Assembly (NCBI RefSeq): GCF_900094795.1
Contig: NZ_FMBC01000001.1
Coordinates: 62,001 to 126,000 of the forward strand
Length of the DNA: 64,000 bases
Origin: Kosakonia oryziphila
GTDB lineage: Bacteria; Pseudomonadota; Gammaproteobacteria; Enterobacterales; Enterobacteriaceae
Direction: 5' to 3'
The notes under the pieces: model-generated
Seen by the model: the letters and a program-made list of their open reading frames with translations, nothing else
The model's database searches: none
Told to the model about the DNA's origin: nothing
Part shown: positions 1 to 9,884 of the stretch, piece by piece
Layout: each line of letters starts with the position of its first letter
Position numbering within the stretch: the stretch's first letter is position 1
Made by a program: the position numbers and the translations under genes

Positions 1-2
1 CC

Positions 3-497
3 TATGGTGCTGATGAAGTTGACGTGGTATTCCCATACCGGGCGCTGATCGCTGGTAACGAGCAGGTCGGTTTTGATCTGGTCAAAGCCTGTAAAGAGGC
101 GTGTGCCGCAGCCAATGTGCTGTTGAAAGTGATCATCGAAACTGGCGAACTGAAAGAAGAAGCGCTGATCCGTAAGGCGTCAGAAATCGCAATTAAAGCG
201 GGCGCTGACTTTATCAAGACCTCAACCGGGAAAGTACCGGTTAATGCCACGCCGGAAAGCGCGCGCATCATGCTGGAAGTGATCCGCGATATGGGCGTTG
301 AGAAAACCGTGGGCTTTAAACCGGCGGGTGGCGTGCGCAGCGCGGAAGACGCGCAGCACTATCTGGCGATTGCCGATGAACTGTTTGGCGCGGACTGGGC
401 CGATGCCCGTCACTATCGCTTTGGCGCATCCAGCCTGCTGGCAAGCCTGCTGAAAGCGCTGGGACACGGCGACGGCAAGAGCGCAAGCAGCTACTGA
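3..497 (+). CDS. deoC: Deoxyribose-phosphate aldolase, C-terminal part (5' end outside window)
   Basis: This is the last 164 residues of DeoC, which cleaves 2-deoxyribose-5-phosphate to acetaldehyde and glyceraldehyde-3-phosphate in deoxynucleoside catabolism. The window begins in frame with [13 protein letters not shown]. The Schiff-base lysine region FIKTSTGK and the phosphate-binding GFKPAGGVR are both visible. The C-terminus [11 protein letters not shown] is typical of enterobacterial DeoC (259 aa). Only the start is missing. It is the first gene of the deo operon, followed by deoA after a 138-base gap that holds a REP-like element. Confidence 0.96.
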   Translation, partial: YGADEVDVVFPYRALIAGNEQVGFDLVKACKEACAAANVLLKVIIETGELKEEALIRKASEIAIKAGADFIKTSTGKVPVNATPESARIMLEVIRDMGVEKTVGFKPAGGVRSAEDAQHYLAIADELFGADWADARHYRFGASSLLASLLKALGHGDGKSASSY

Positions 498-532
498 TGA
501 TTGCATTACCGGGCCTGCACCTCTACCCGCAG

Positions 533-560
533 GTCGGGTAAGGTATCGCCGCCATCCGGC
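533..560. repeat. REP-like palindromic element between deoC and deoA
   Basis: An imperfect palindrome whose arms GTCGGGTAAGG and GCCGCCATCCGGC resemble the enterobacterial REP/PU consensus. It sits in the intercistronic space of the deo operon, where REPs can stabilise upstream mRNA. The assignment rests on sequence resemblance only. Confidence 0.5.
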
Positions 561-635
561 GGTACAGGTTGATGACACCATGTTTTGCCGGGTTACGTTG
601 GTAGCCCGGTCGTATCATTCCGCAAGGGGGTTACC

Positions 636-1958
636 TTGTTTCTCGCTCAAGAAATTATTCGTAAAAAACGCGATGGTCTCGCACTGAGTGATGAAGAGAT
701 CCGTTTCTTTATTAACGGAATTCGCGATAACACCGTTTCTGAAGGCCAGATCGCCGCGCTTGCCATGACCATCTTTTTCCATGACATGACGATGCCAGAA
801 CGCGTGTCGTTGACCATGGCAATGCGCGATTCCGGTACGGTTCTGGACTGGAAACACCTTAATCTCAACGGCCCAATTGTTGATAAACACTCTACTGGTG
901 GCGTCGGGGATGTGACCTCATTGATGCTTGGCCCGATGGTTGCTGCCTGTGGTGGCTATATTCCGATGATTTCCGGGCGCGGTCTGGGACATACCGGCGG
1001 CACACTCGATAAACTGGAAGCTATTCCTGGCTTCGACATCTTCCCGGATGATAGCCGCTTCCGCGATATTATTAAGGATGTTGGCGTGGCGATTATCGGC
1101 CAGACCAACTCACTGGCACCCGCCGATAAACGTTTCTATGCCACCCGCGATATCACCGCAACGGTGGACTCGATCCCCCTGATCACGGCTTCTATTCTGG
1201 CGAAAAAACTGGCTGAAGGCCTTGATGCGTTAGTGATGGACGTTAAAGTCGGCAGCGGTGCGTTTATGCCGACTTATGCACTCTCCGAACAACTGGCGGA
1301 GGCGATTGTGGGCGTGGCGAATGGCGCAGGCGTTCGCACGACTGCGCTGCTGACCGATATGAATCAGGTACTGGCTTCCAGCGCGGGCAATGCGGTGGAA
1401 GTGCGTGAAGCGGTGCAATTCCTTACTGGTGAATACCGCAATCCGCGCCTGTTTGATGTCACGATGGCGCTGTGCGTGGAGATGTTGATTTCCGGCAAAC
1501 TGGCGAAAGATGACGCGGAAGCCCGGGCGAAACTGCAAGCGGTGCTGGATAACGGAAAAGCGGCAGAGATCTTTGGCCGCATGGTCGCGGCGCAGAAAGG
1601 GCCGACGGATTTTGTCGAGAACTATGCCAACTATCTGCCCTCCGCCACGTTGAGCAAAGCCGTTTATGCCGACGACGAAGGCTTTATTACCGCAATGGAT
1701 ACCCGCGCGCTGGGTATGGCGGTGGTGTCGATGGGAGGAGGCCGTCGCCAGGCGACAGACAGCATCGATTACAGCGTTGGCTTTACCGATATGGTGCGTC
1801 TGGGCGATCGCGTGGATGGGCAGCGCCCGTTGGCAGTCATTCACGCGAAGGATGAAGCCAGTTGGCAGGATGCCGCGCAGGCGGTGAAGGCTGCCCTCGT
1901 TGTGGACCACATCGCCGCAAAAGAGACACCAACGGTCTATCGACGCATTACTGAATAA
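636..1958 (+). CDS. deoA: Thymidine phosphorylase
   Basis: Phosphorolysis of thymidine and deoxyuridine to base plus deoxyribose-1-phosphate. The protein is 440 aa, as in E. coli, if it starts at the TTG at 636 ([14 protein letters not shown]). AAGGGGG at 624-630 is a good ribosome binding site five bases upstream of that codon. A longer reading from 585 would add 17 unconserved residues. The glycine-rich phosphate-binding stretch KHSTGGVGD, the [19 protein letters not shown] motif and the VGSGAFM segment place it in the thymidine/pyrimidine phosphorylase family. Second gene of the deo operon. Confidence 0.97.
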   Translation: MFLAQEIIRKKRDGLALSDEEIRFFINGIRDNTVSEGQIAALAMTIFFHDMTMPERVSLTMAMRDSGTVLDWKHLNLNGPIVDKHSTGGVGDVTSLMLGPMVAACGGYIPMISGRGLGHTGGTLDKLEAIPGFDIFPDDSRFRDIIKDVGVAIIGQTNSLAPADKRFYATRDITATVDSIPLITASILAKKLAEGLDALVMDVKVGSGAFMPTYALSEQLAEAIVGVANGAGVRTTALLTDMNQVLASSAGNAVEVREAVQFLTGEYRNPRLFDVTMALCVEMLISGKLAKDDAEARAKLQAVLDNGKAAEIFGRMVAAQKGPTDFVENYANYLPSATLSKAVYADDEGFITAMDTRALGMAVVSMGGGRRQATDSIDYSVGFTDMVRLGDRVDGQRPLAVIHAKDEASWQDAAQAVKAALVVDHIAAKETPTVYRRITE

Positions 1959-3233
<1,275 letters not shown>

Positions 3234-3240
3234 TGATTTT

Positions 3241-3263
3241 GGGCGGGGGTTTTCCGCCCTTTC
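3241..3263 (+). terminator. Hairpin between deoB and deoD
   Basis: GGGCGG at 3241-3246 pairs with CCGCCC at 3254-3259 and is followed by TTTCT. It looks like a weak intrinsic terminator or attenuating structure inside the operon, so deoD may be partly insulated from deoB transcription. The T-run is short, so termination would be incomplete. Confidence 0.5.
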
Positions 3264-3290
3264 TGTTCTGACAACATAAAGGAATTAACG

Positions 3291-4010
3291 ATGGCTACCC
3301 CACATATTAATGCAGAAATGGGCGATTTTGCGGATGTTGTGCTGATGCCGGGCGATCCGCTACGTGCGAAGCATATTGCCGAAACTTTCCTCGAAGATTA
3401 CCGCGAAGTGAACAGCGTGCGCGGTATGCTGGGTTATACCGGTACTTACAAAGGCCGCAAAATCTCGGTAATGGGCCACGGCATGGGCATTCCGTCCTGC
3501 TCCATCTATAGCAAAGAGCTGATCACCGATTTTGGCGTGAAGAAAATCATTCGCGTCGGTTCCTGCGGTGCGGTGCGTATGGATGTGAAACTGCGTGATA
3601 TCGTGATTGGTATGGGTGCCTGCACCGATTCCAAAGTAAACCGTATGCGTTTTAAAGATCATGACTTTGCGGCGATTGCTGATTTCGACATGGTGCGTAA
3701 CGCGGTCGATGCGGCGAAAACGCTGGGTGTTGACGCGCGCGTGGGGAATCTGTTCTCTGCCGATCTGTTCTATTCTCCGGACGGCGAAATGTTCGATGTG
3801 ATGGAGAAATACGGTGTTCTCGGCGTGGAAATGGAAGCGGCTGGTATCTATGGTGTGGCGGCAGAATTCGGTGCGAAAGCGCTGACTATCTGCACTGTTT
3901 CTGACCATATCCGCACCCACGAGCAGACCACCTCGGCTGAGCGTCAGACGACGTTTAATGACATGATCAAAATTGCGCTGGAATCTGTCCTGCTGGGCGA
4001 TAAAGCGTAA
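3291..4010 (+). CDS. deoD: Purine nucleoside phosphorylase (DeoD type)
   Basis: Hexameric PNP that phosphorolyses purine (deoxy)nucleosides. The length of 239 aa matches E. coli DeoD. Visible family segments are the N-terminal [22 protein letters not shown], the RVGSCGA phosphate loop, the [10 protein letters not shown] ribose/base pocket and the C-terminal [11 protein letters not shown]. An AAAGGA ribosome binding site precedes the ATG. It is the last gene of the deo operon; a BIME-type repeat pair follows before convergent lplA. Confidence 0.97.
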   Translation: MATPHINAEMGDFADVVLMPGDPLRAKHIAETFLEDYREVNSVRGMLGYTGTYKGRKISVMGHGMGIPSCSIYSKELITDFGVKKIIRVGSCGAVRMDVKLRDIVIGMGACTDSKVNRMRFKDHDFAAIADFDMVRNAVDAAKTLGVDARVGNLFSADLFYSPDGEMFDVMEKYGVLGVEMEAAGIYGVAAEFGAKALTICTVSDHIRTHEQTTSAERQTTFNDMIKIALESVLLGDKA

Positions 4011-4021
4011 CGTTTTGTTGT

Positions 4022-4089
4022 GCCGGGTGGAGGCGATGCCCTACCCGGCCTGCATTCCCCCGGCCTGATAAAAGCAGCGCCATCAGGCC
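4022..4089. repeat. BIME (two REP units in opposite orientation) between deoD and lplA
   Basis: The first palindrome (4022-4049) has arms GCCGGGTGG and CTACCCGGC. The second (4062-4089) has arms GGCCTGATA and CATCAGGCC around AAGCAGCGC, close to the classical REP consensus. The paired arrangement between two convergent genes is the usual BIME setting. It probably also serves as a 3' mRNA boundary for deoD and lplA. Confidence 0.8.
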
Positions 4090-4095
4090 TTGCCG

Positions 4096-5112
4096 TTAAC
4101 GCACCGCTTTGACAATCCACGCCGACAGCTCGCGCAGCTCCTGTTCCTGATGCGGAAAATCCACCCGTAGCGCATCGCACTCCTGCGCCAGCATATCCGC
4201 CCGGTACAGGCAGCCCTGCAAACGTGCCGCCAGTGCTTCGAGCGGTGCCGGGTTCAGGCTGTCGGTAAATACCTGCGTGCGGGTAATATGGCCTTTCTCA
4301 ACGTCGAAATGCAGCTCCACTCCGCCCCAGGTAAAGCGCTCATCCAGCAAATGGCTGAAGGCTGGTGCCTGACCGAAGTTCCACTCCCAACTGCTCTGGC
4401 GGGCAAAGGTTTCGGCGAAACCAGGCAGATCCGGCGTTTTCTCCGGCGAGATAATTTCGGCTTTAACGCGTTCGCCGTAGTGGCTGAAGAAGGCCTCTGT
4501 TACCGCCAGGCAAATCTTCTCGTGGGTGATGCCCGGCAATAATTCCACTAGGTTGGCGACACGTCCTCGCACAGAGGTAATGCCCTTCGCTTGCAGTTTT
4601 TTCTTGTCAGGATTGAGGTAGTTAGCCAGACGGCTAAGATCGGCATTTAACAGTAGCGTACCGTGGTGGAAGCCGCGATCGCGGGTTTCCCGGTAGGCCG
4701 AGCCAGACACTTTGCGGTCGCCTTCTGCGGTCTTCACGACCAGGTCGTTACGCCCGGAGGCTTCTGCCGTTACGCCGAGCACATTGAGCGCCGTGAGCAC
4801 AATACTCGTAGAGATGGTTTTGTCGTATTCGGGTTTCCCGGCCATAAAGGTAAAACAGGTGTTGCCGAGATCGTGGAAAACCGCGCCGCCACCGCTGCTG
4901 CGCCGGGCCAGTCGCACATTGTCTTCTTCCATGCGTCGTGTATTGCACTCTTTCCATGGGTTCTGCGCCCGGCCAATAACCACGGTATCGGCGTTACGCC
5001 ATAAAAACAGTACGCGCTGGGTTGCGGGCATCTGGCGGAAAATACACTCTTCCACTGCCAGGTTGAACCACGGATCGTAAGATTCAGAGATAAGCAGACG
5101 AAGTGTCGACAT
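4096..5112 (-). CDS. lplA: Lipoate-protein ligase A
   Basis: ATP-dependent ligation of exogenous lipoate to E2 subunits and the glycine cleavage H protein. The protein is 338 aa, the standard length. The biotin/lipoate ligase motif [15 protein letters not shown] and the lysine loop [11 protein letters not shown] are visible in the N-terminal domain. The C-terminal accessory domain (about residue 255 on) is present. It lies 51 bases downstream of ytjB on the same strand, as in E. coli, and converges on deoD across a BIME. Confidence 0.96.
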   Translation of the reverse strand: MSTLRLLISESYDPWFNLAVEECIFRQMPATQRVLFLWRNADTVVIGRAQNPWKECNTRRMEEDNVRLARRSSGGGAVFHDLGNTCFTFMAGKPEYDKTISTSIVLTALNVLGVTAEASGRNDLVVKTAEGDRKVSGSAYRETRDRGFHHGTLLLNADLSRLANYLNPDKKKLQAKGITSVRGRVANLVELLPGITHEKICLAVTEAFFSHYGERVKAEIISPEKTPDLPGFAETFARQSSWEWNFGQAPAFSHLLDERFTWGGVELHFDVEKGHITRTQVFTDSLNPAPLEALAARLQGCLYRADMLAQECDALRVDFPHQEQELRELSAWIVKAVR

Positions 5113-5163
5113 AGCCGATTTCCTTTCTTTGATTTTTCAATAGATTGCCACTAACGGTAACCG

Positions 5164-5808
5164 CTACTCTTTCTTTTCGTGCTCTTCTTCTTCCGGCACA
5201 GATTTGTTAGCTGTTAGCAGGAACGGCGATTGTTGCCAGCGAGTGCGTTTGCCCTGCAAAAGTGTACGCGTCAGCACAACGCCAATGGCCAGCGACAGCA
5301 GCAGCATCAGGCGCAGAATATTGGTGGTGTTATCCACCTGGCGGGCTTCCGTCGCCAGCGTGTGGGTATCCAGCGTCAGGCGCAGATAACCCAGCGGGCC
5401 GCTTTTCCCTTGAATGGGTTCGACAATTTGTTGACTGAAATAGCCGCCGGCTTTCTTGCCATCGAGCGCCAGCCGATCGCGAACGTTAATGCTCTCGCCC
5501 GAACGTGCGATGAGATCGCCCTGTGCGTCATACACGCCGACATCGAGGATCCGGCTCCCTTCCGTAAGCTGGCGTAACACGACATCAATGCGTTTTGCAT
5601 CCGGCGCTTCGGTACGCATCAGCGGAGTAAGGTTGAGCGTCACCTGGCGTGCCAGGGTTCTGGCCAGCTCTTCAAACTGTGGATTGCGCTGGCGTTGATG
5701 GCTCTGGCTGAACCATGATGCGCCCTGCATCAGCGCGACCAGCAATGCCAGACAGATGAGGACGATTACGGCGCGATGCAGCCGAAATTTAAGTTTTTCG
5801 CGAGCCAT
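5164..5808 (-). CDS. ytjB: Inner-membrane protein YtjB/Smp
   Basis: A protein of 214 aa with an N-terminal membrane segment (about residues 12-32, VIVLICLALLVALMQGASWF). A periplasmic domain of about 130 residues follows, then a second membrane segment (about 163-183, ILRLMLLLSLAIGVVL) and a charged cytoplasmic tail. This architecture and the position divergent from serB identify YtjB (Smp). The molecular function is not established; the layout resembles the extracytoplasmic part of a sensor. It is transcribed divergently from serB and followed by lplA. Confidence 0.93.
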   Translation of the reverse strand: MAREKLKFRLHRAVIVLICLALLVALMQGASWFSQSHQRQRNPQFEELARTLARQVTLNLTPLMRTEAPDAKRIDVVLRQLTEGSRILDVGVYDAQGDLIARSGESINVRDRLALDGKKAGGYFSQQIVEPIQGKSGPLGYLRLTLDTHTLATEARQVDNTTNILRLMLLLSLAIGVVLTRTLLQGKRTRWQQSPFLLTANKSVPEEEEHEKKE

Positions 5809-5926
5809 ATTCCACCTGTTAAAAATTTGAGGCTTAATGTTGCCAGAAGCGCTGGTTACAAGGTAGCCTCATGCGTTATTTTCCCCTCCGATGCTTTCTG
5901 GCGCGAATGTTTTTACAGGAGCTTTA

Positions 5927-6898
5927 ATGCTTAACAGTTTGACCTGGTGCGATCTGCCCGACGATGTTTCTCTGTGGCCAGGGTTGCCACTCTCTTTAAG
6001 TGGTGATGAGGTAATGCCTCTGGACTATCACGCCGGTCGAAGCGGCTGGCTCCTGTATGGGCGCAATCTTGATAAAACGAGCCTGACGGCCTACCAGCGA
6101 AAACTGGGTGCAGCAATGGTGATAGTGGCTGCCTGGTGCGTTGATGATTATCAGGTGATCCGCCTGGCGGGTTCGTTAACGCCGCGTGCTTCGCGGCTGG
6201 CGCATGACGAAGGCATGGATGTTGCGCCGCTGGGTAAAATTCCGCATTTACGCTCGCCAGGGCTGCTGGTGATGGATATGGATTCCACCGCGATTCAGAT
6301 CGAGTGCATTGACGAGATTGCGAAGCTTGCCGGTACGGGCGAGATGGTGGCGGAAGTGACCGAACGTGCGATGCGCGGCGAGCTTGATTTCATCGCCAGC
6401 TTGCGCAGTCGTGTGGCAACATTGAAAGGAGCGGATGCCAACATTCTGATGCAGGTGCGCGAATCGTTACCGCTGATGCCGGGTCTGGTGCAACTGGTGT
6501 TGAAGCTGGAGACCTTGGGCTGGAAAGTGGCAATTGTCTCCGGCGGCTTTACCTTTTTTGCGGATTACCTGCGCGACAAGCTACACCTCACGGCGGCAGT
6601 GGCTAATGAGCTGGAAATCATGGACGGCAAATTCACCGGACATGTATTGGGCGATATCGTCGATGCCCGGTACAAAGCCAACACGTTGCAAGCGCTCGCT
6701 GAGAAGTACGAGATTCCGGCCACGCAAACTGTCGCCATTGGCGATGGCGCGAATGACCTGCTCATGATCAAAGCTGCCGGACTGGGGATCGCCTTCCACG
6801 CTAAGCCCAAAGTGAATGAGAAAGCGGAGGTCAGCATCCGTCACGCCGATCTGATGGGCGTATTTTGTATTCTTTCCGGTAGTATCAATAAGAAGTAG
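5927..6898 (+). CDS. serB: Phosphoserine phosphatase
   Basis: Final step of serine synthesis: hydrolysis of O-phosphoserine. HAD-superfamily enzyme of 323 aa when started at the ATG at 5927, which has AGGAG six bases upstream; an in-frame ATG at 5891 would add 12 unconserved residues. HAD motif I is DMDSTAIQIE, motif II is the IVSGGF region, and motif III/IV is IGDGANDLLMIKAAGLG. The N-terminal 100 residues form the regulatory domain. radA begins eight bases after the stop codon, so the two are probably co-transcribed. Confidence 0.97.
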   Translation: MLNSLTWCDLPDDVSLWPGLPLSLSGDEVMPLDYHAGRSGWLLYGRNLDKTSLTAYQRKLGAAMVIVAAWCVDDYQVIRLAGSLTPRASRLAHDEGMDVAPLGKIPHLRSPGLLVMDMDSTAIQIECIDEIAKLAGTGEMVAEVTERAMRGELDFIASLRSRVATLKGADANILMQVRESLPLMPGLVQLVLKLETLGWKVAIVSGGFTFFADYLRDKLHLTAAVANELEIMDGKFTGHVLGDIVDARYKANTLQALAEKYEIPATQTVAIGDGANDLLMIKAAGLGIAFHAKPKVNEKAEVSIRHADLMGVFCILSGSINKK

Positions 6899-6906
6899 AG
6901 GTGATT

Positions 6907-8289
6907 GTGGCGAAAGCTCCCAAACGTGCGTTTGTCTGTAATGAATGCGGCGCGGATTATCCGCGCTGGCAGGGGCAGTGTAGCGCCTGCCATGCATGGA
7001 ACACCATTACTGAAATACGTGTGGCCGCTTCGCCCACCGTGGCGCGTAATGAGCGGCTCTCCGGCTATGCCGGGAGCGCGGGCGTCTCGAAAGTGCAGAA
7101 ACTTTCGGAAATCAGTCTGGAAGAGCTGCCGCGTTTTTCGACTGGTTTTAAAGAGTTTGACCGCGTGCTCGGCGGCGGCGTGGTGCCGGGAAGCGCCATT
7201 CTGATTGGCGGTAACCCCGGCGCAGGGAAGTCAACGTTGCTGTTGCAGACGCTGTGTAAGCTCGCTGAACAGATGAAAACCCTGTATGTCACCGGCGAAG
7301 AGTCGTTGCAACAGGTTGCGATGCGCGCCCATCGCCTGGGGCTGCCGACGGGCAACCTGAATATGCTTTCGGAAACCAGCATCGAGCAAATCTGTATGAT
7401 TGCCGATGAAGAGCAGCCCAAATTGATGGTGATCGACTCGATTCAGGTGATGCATATGGCGGATATTCAGTCGTCACCCGGCAGCGTCGCTCAGGTGCGC
7501 GAGACGGCGGCCTACCTGACGCGGTTCGCGAAAACCCGCGGTGTGGCGATTGTTATGGTCGGCCATGTCACGAAAGATGGTTCGCTGGCGGGGCCAAAAG
7601 TGCTGGAGCACTGTATCGATTGCTCGGTGCTGCTTGACGGCGATGCCGATTCCCGTTTTCGTACCTTGCGTAGCCACAAAAACCGCTTTGGTGCCGTGAA
7701 TGAGCTGGGCGTGTTTGCGATGACTGAGCAGGGGCTGCGCGAAGTCAGCAACCCTTCGGCCATTTTTCTTAGCCGTGGGGATGAAGTGACCTCCGGTAGC
7801 TCTGTGATGGTGGTATGGGAAGGGACGCGCCCGCTACTGGTTGAGATCCAGGCGCTGGTGGATCACTCAATGATGTCGAACCCGCGCCGCGTGGCAGTTG
7901 GTCTGGAGCAGAACCGCCTGGCGATTCTGCTGGCGGTGTTGCATCGCCACGGCGGCTTGCAGATGGCGGATCAGGATGTGTTCGTGAACGTCGTCGGCGG
8001 GGTGAAAGTGACCGAAACCAGTGCAGATTTGGCACTACTGCTGGCGATGGTTTCCAGCCTGCGCGACAGACCGCTGCCACAGGATCTGGTGGTGTTTGGC
8101 GAAGTGGGACTGGCCGGTGAGATCCGTCCAGTGCCGAGTGGTCAGGAACGTATTTCTGAGGCGGCCAAACACGGTTTCCGCCGCGCGATTGTTCCGGCGG
8201 CAAACGTGCCGAAAAAAGTGCCGGAAGGAATGCAGATTTTCGGCGTGAAGAAGCTCTCAGATGCGCTAACCGTCTTTGACGACTTATAA
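6907..8289 (+). CDS. radA: DNA repair and branch-migration protein RadA
   Basis: RecA-like ATPase with an N-terminal C4 zinc finger (CNECGADYPRWQGQCSAC). It has Walker A GGNPGAGKST, the RadA-specific KNRFG motif (HKNRFGAVNELG) and a C-terminal Lon-protease-like domain without the catalytic dyad. It promotes branch migration in recombinational repair. The GTG at 6907 gives 460 aa as in E. coli; AGAGGTG, which overlaps the serB stop, is the likely ribosome binding site. It is followed closely by nadR. Confidence 0.96.
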   Translation: MAKAPKRAFVCNECGADYPRWQGQCSACHAWNTITEIRVAASPTVARNERLSGYAGSAGVSKVQKLSEISLEELPRFSTGFKEFDRVLGGGVVPGSAILIGGNPGAGKSTLLLQTLCKLAEQMKTLYVTGEESLQQVAMRAHRLGLPTGNLNMLSETSIEQICMIADEEQPKLMVIDSIQVMHMADIQSSPGSVAQVRETAAYLTRFAKTRGVAIVMVGHVTKDGSLAGPKVLEHCIDCSVLLDGDADSRFRTLRSHKNRFGAVNELGVFAMTEQGLREVSNPSAIFLSRGDEVTSGSSVMVVWEGTRPLLVEIQALVDHSMMSNPRRVAVGLEQNRLAILLAVLHRHGGLQMADQDVFVNVVGGVKVTETSADLALLLAMVSSLRDRPLPQDLVVFGEVGLAGEIRPVPSGQERISEAAKHGFRRAIVPAANVPKKVPEGMQIFGVKKLSDALTVFDDL

Positions 8290-8318
8290 TTGGCTAAAGA
8301 TTTTTGCAGGAGGCAACA

Positions 8319-9545
8319 ATGTCGTCATTTGATTATTTAAAAACCGCTATTCGCCAGAAGGGCTGCACATTACAACAAGTGGCAGATGCCAGCGGTATGA
8401 CCAAAGGCTATTTAAGCCAACTGCTGAATGCGAAGATTAAAAGCCCCAGCGCGCAGAAGCTGGAGGCATTGCACCGCTTCCTCGATCTTGAGTTTCCCCG
8501 GAGGCAGAAAAATATTGGCGTGGTATTCGGTAAGTTTTATCCGCTGCATACCGGCCATATCTATTTGATCCAGCGAGCCTGTAGCCAGGTTGACGAATTG
8601 CACATTATCCTCGGCTACGACGAAACGCGCGATCGCGAGCTGTTTGAAGACAGTGCGATGTCGCAGCAGCCTACGGTCAGCGATCGGTTGCGCTGGCTAC
8701 TGCAAACTTTTAAGTACCAGAAAAATATTCGTATTCATGCTTTTAATGAAGAGGGCATGGAGCCGTATCCGCACGGCTGGGATGTCTGGAGTAAAGGCAT
8801 CAAAGCGTTTATGACAGAGAAAGGCATCACGCCAAACTGGATCTACACCTCGGAAGAGGCTGATGCGCCGCAGTATCTGCAGCATTTGGGGATTGAGGCC
8901 GTTCTGGTGGATCCGCAGCGTACGTTTATGAATATCAGTGGTTCGCAGATCCGCGAAAACCCATTCCGCTATTGGGATTATATTCCGACGGAAGTAAAAC
9001 CTTTCTTTGTCCGCACGGTGGCTATTCTGGGCGGTGAATCCAGCGGTAAATCGACGCTGGTGAATAAACTCGCCAATATTTTTAATACGACCAGTGCGTG
9101 GGAATATGGACGGGATTATGTTTTTTCTCATCTCGGCGGCGATGAGATTGCGTTGCAATATTCTGATTATGATAAAATTGCTTTAGGCCATGCGCAATAT
9201 ATCGATTTTGCGGTGAAATATGCGAATAAAGTGGCTTTTATCGATACTGATTTTGTCACCACACAGGCATTTTGCAAAAAATATGAGGGACGTGAACATC
9301 CCTTCGTACAGGCGTTAATTGATGAATATCGCTTCGATTTAGTGATCCTGTTGGAAAATAATACACCGTGGGTGAATGATGGCTTAAGAAGTCTGGGCAG
9401 TTCGGTTGACCGCAAAGAGTTTCAGGATCTGTTGGTTTCCATGTTACAGGAGAACCATATTGATTTTGTCCGCGTTGAATCGGCTGATTATGATTCGCGG
9501 TTTCTGCAGTGTGTTGAATTGGTTAAGAAATTGATGGGCGCATAA
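8319..9545 (+). CDS. nadR: Trifunctional NAD regulator NadR
   Basis: A protein of 408 aa with three parts. The N-terminal helix-turn-helix (about residues 5-45, CTLQQVADASGMTKGYLSQLL) represses NAD synthesis genes. The middle is a nucleotidyltransferase domain with GKFYPLHTGH (NMN adenylyltransferase). The C-terminal ribosylnicotinamide kinase has Walker A GGESSGKST. The ATG at 8319 follows GCAGGAGG with six bases between. Third gene of the serB-radA-nadR row. A perfect hairpin follows the stop codon. Confidence 0.96.
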   Translation: MSSFDYLKTAIRQKGCTLQQVADASGMTKGYLSQLLNAKIKSPSAQKLEALHRFLDLEFPRRQKNIGVVFGKFYPLHTGHIYLIQRACSQVDELHIILGYDETRDRELFEDSAMSQQPTVSDRLRWLLQTFKYQKNIRIHAFNEEGMEPYPHGWDVWSKGIKAFMTEKGITPNWIYTSEEADAPQYLQHLGIEAVLVDPQRTFMNISGSQIRENPFRYWDYIPTEVKPFFVRTVAILGGESSGKSTLVNKLANIFNTTSAWEYGRDYVFSHLGGDEIALQYSDYDKIALGHAQYIDFAVKYANKVAFIDTDFVTTQAFCKKYEGREHPFVQALIDEYRFDLVILLENNTPWVNDGLRSLGSSVDRKEFQDLLVSMLQENHIDFVRVESADYDSRFLQCVELVKKLMGA

Positions 9546-9553
9546 GTGCGGCT

Positions 9554-9586
9554 GCTGGCCGGGTATTTTCACTTTACCCGGCCAGC
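9554..9586. terminator. Perfect 12-bp hairpin after nadR
   Basis: GCTGGCCGGGTA at 9554-9565 pairs perfectly with TACCCGGCCAGC at 9575-9586 around a nine-base loop. It starts nine bases after the nadR stop. There is no clear T-run on the plus side, so it is either a weak terminator or an mRNA 3'-end stabiliser. Confidence 0.6.
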
Positions 9587-9819
9587 GGATAACCGGTTGG
9601 CTGGTTGTATAAACTTTCCCGGTGATAGTAAACCGGATTCAGCGTCGTCAAAATGTTGATAACAAGCAGGTGATTATCAACATCTATCATCACATCATCC
9701 GCATTCAGTTTTATCGTGTACTGCTGAATAAGCACATTGTAAATATGCATTTTCCGTAATGATCTGCATTGAATATAACCACGTAATGATTTGCCGTAGG
9801 CGGTGAATTCTCCGCACAT
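9574..9819 (-). CDS. Doubtful small ORF between nadR and ettA
   Basis: An open frame of 81 codons fills most of the 339-base space between nadR and ettA. Its predicted product is rich in Ile, Leu and Asn and matches no family I know. No ribosome binding site is visible before its ATG, its last codons run into the nadR hairpin, and the DNA is AT-rich. It could be a remnant of acquired DNA or chance. I list it because nothing else explains this stretch except the two terminators. Confidence 0.22.
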   Translation of the reverse strand: MCGEFTAYGKSLRGYIQCRSLRKMHIYNVLIQQYTIKLNADDVMIDVDNHLLVINILTTLNPVYYHRESLYNQPTGYPLAG

Positions 9820-9849
9820 TTCGGGGAACGAGTGGTGGGGAAAGAGGAA

Positions 9850-9876
9850 AAAGCGGATGGGGAATCCATCCGCTTT
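9850..9876 (-). terminator. Intrinsic terminator of ettA
   Basis: AAAGCGGATGG (9850-9860) pairs with CCATCCGCTTT (9866-9876) around a five-base loop. Read on the minus strand, the hairpin follows the ettA stop and runs into TTTTTCCTCTTT, a good rho-independent terminator. Confidence 0.85.
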
Positions 9877-9884
9877 GGCGATAC

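Noticed and set aside
1230..1910. 226-aa minus-strand ORF inside deoA
   Set aside because: Rich in His, Arg and Gln with no known fold; a typical antisense shadow of a GC-rich, codon-biased gene.
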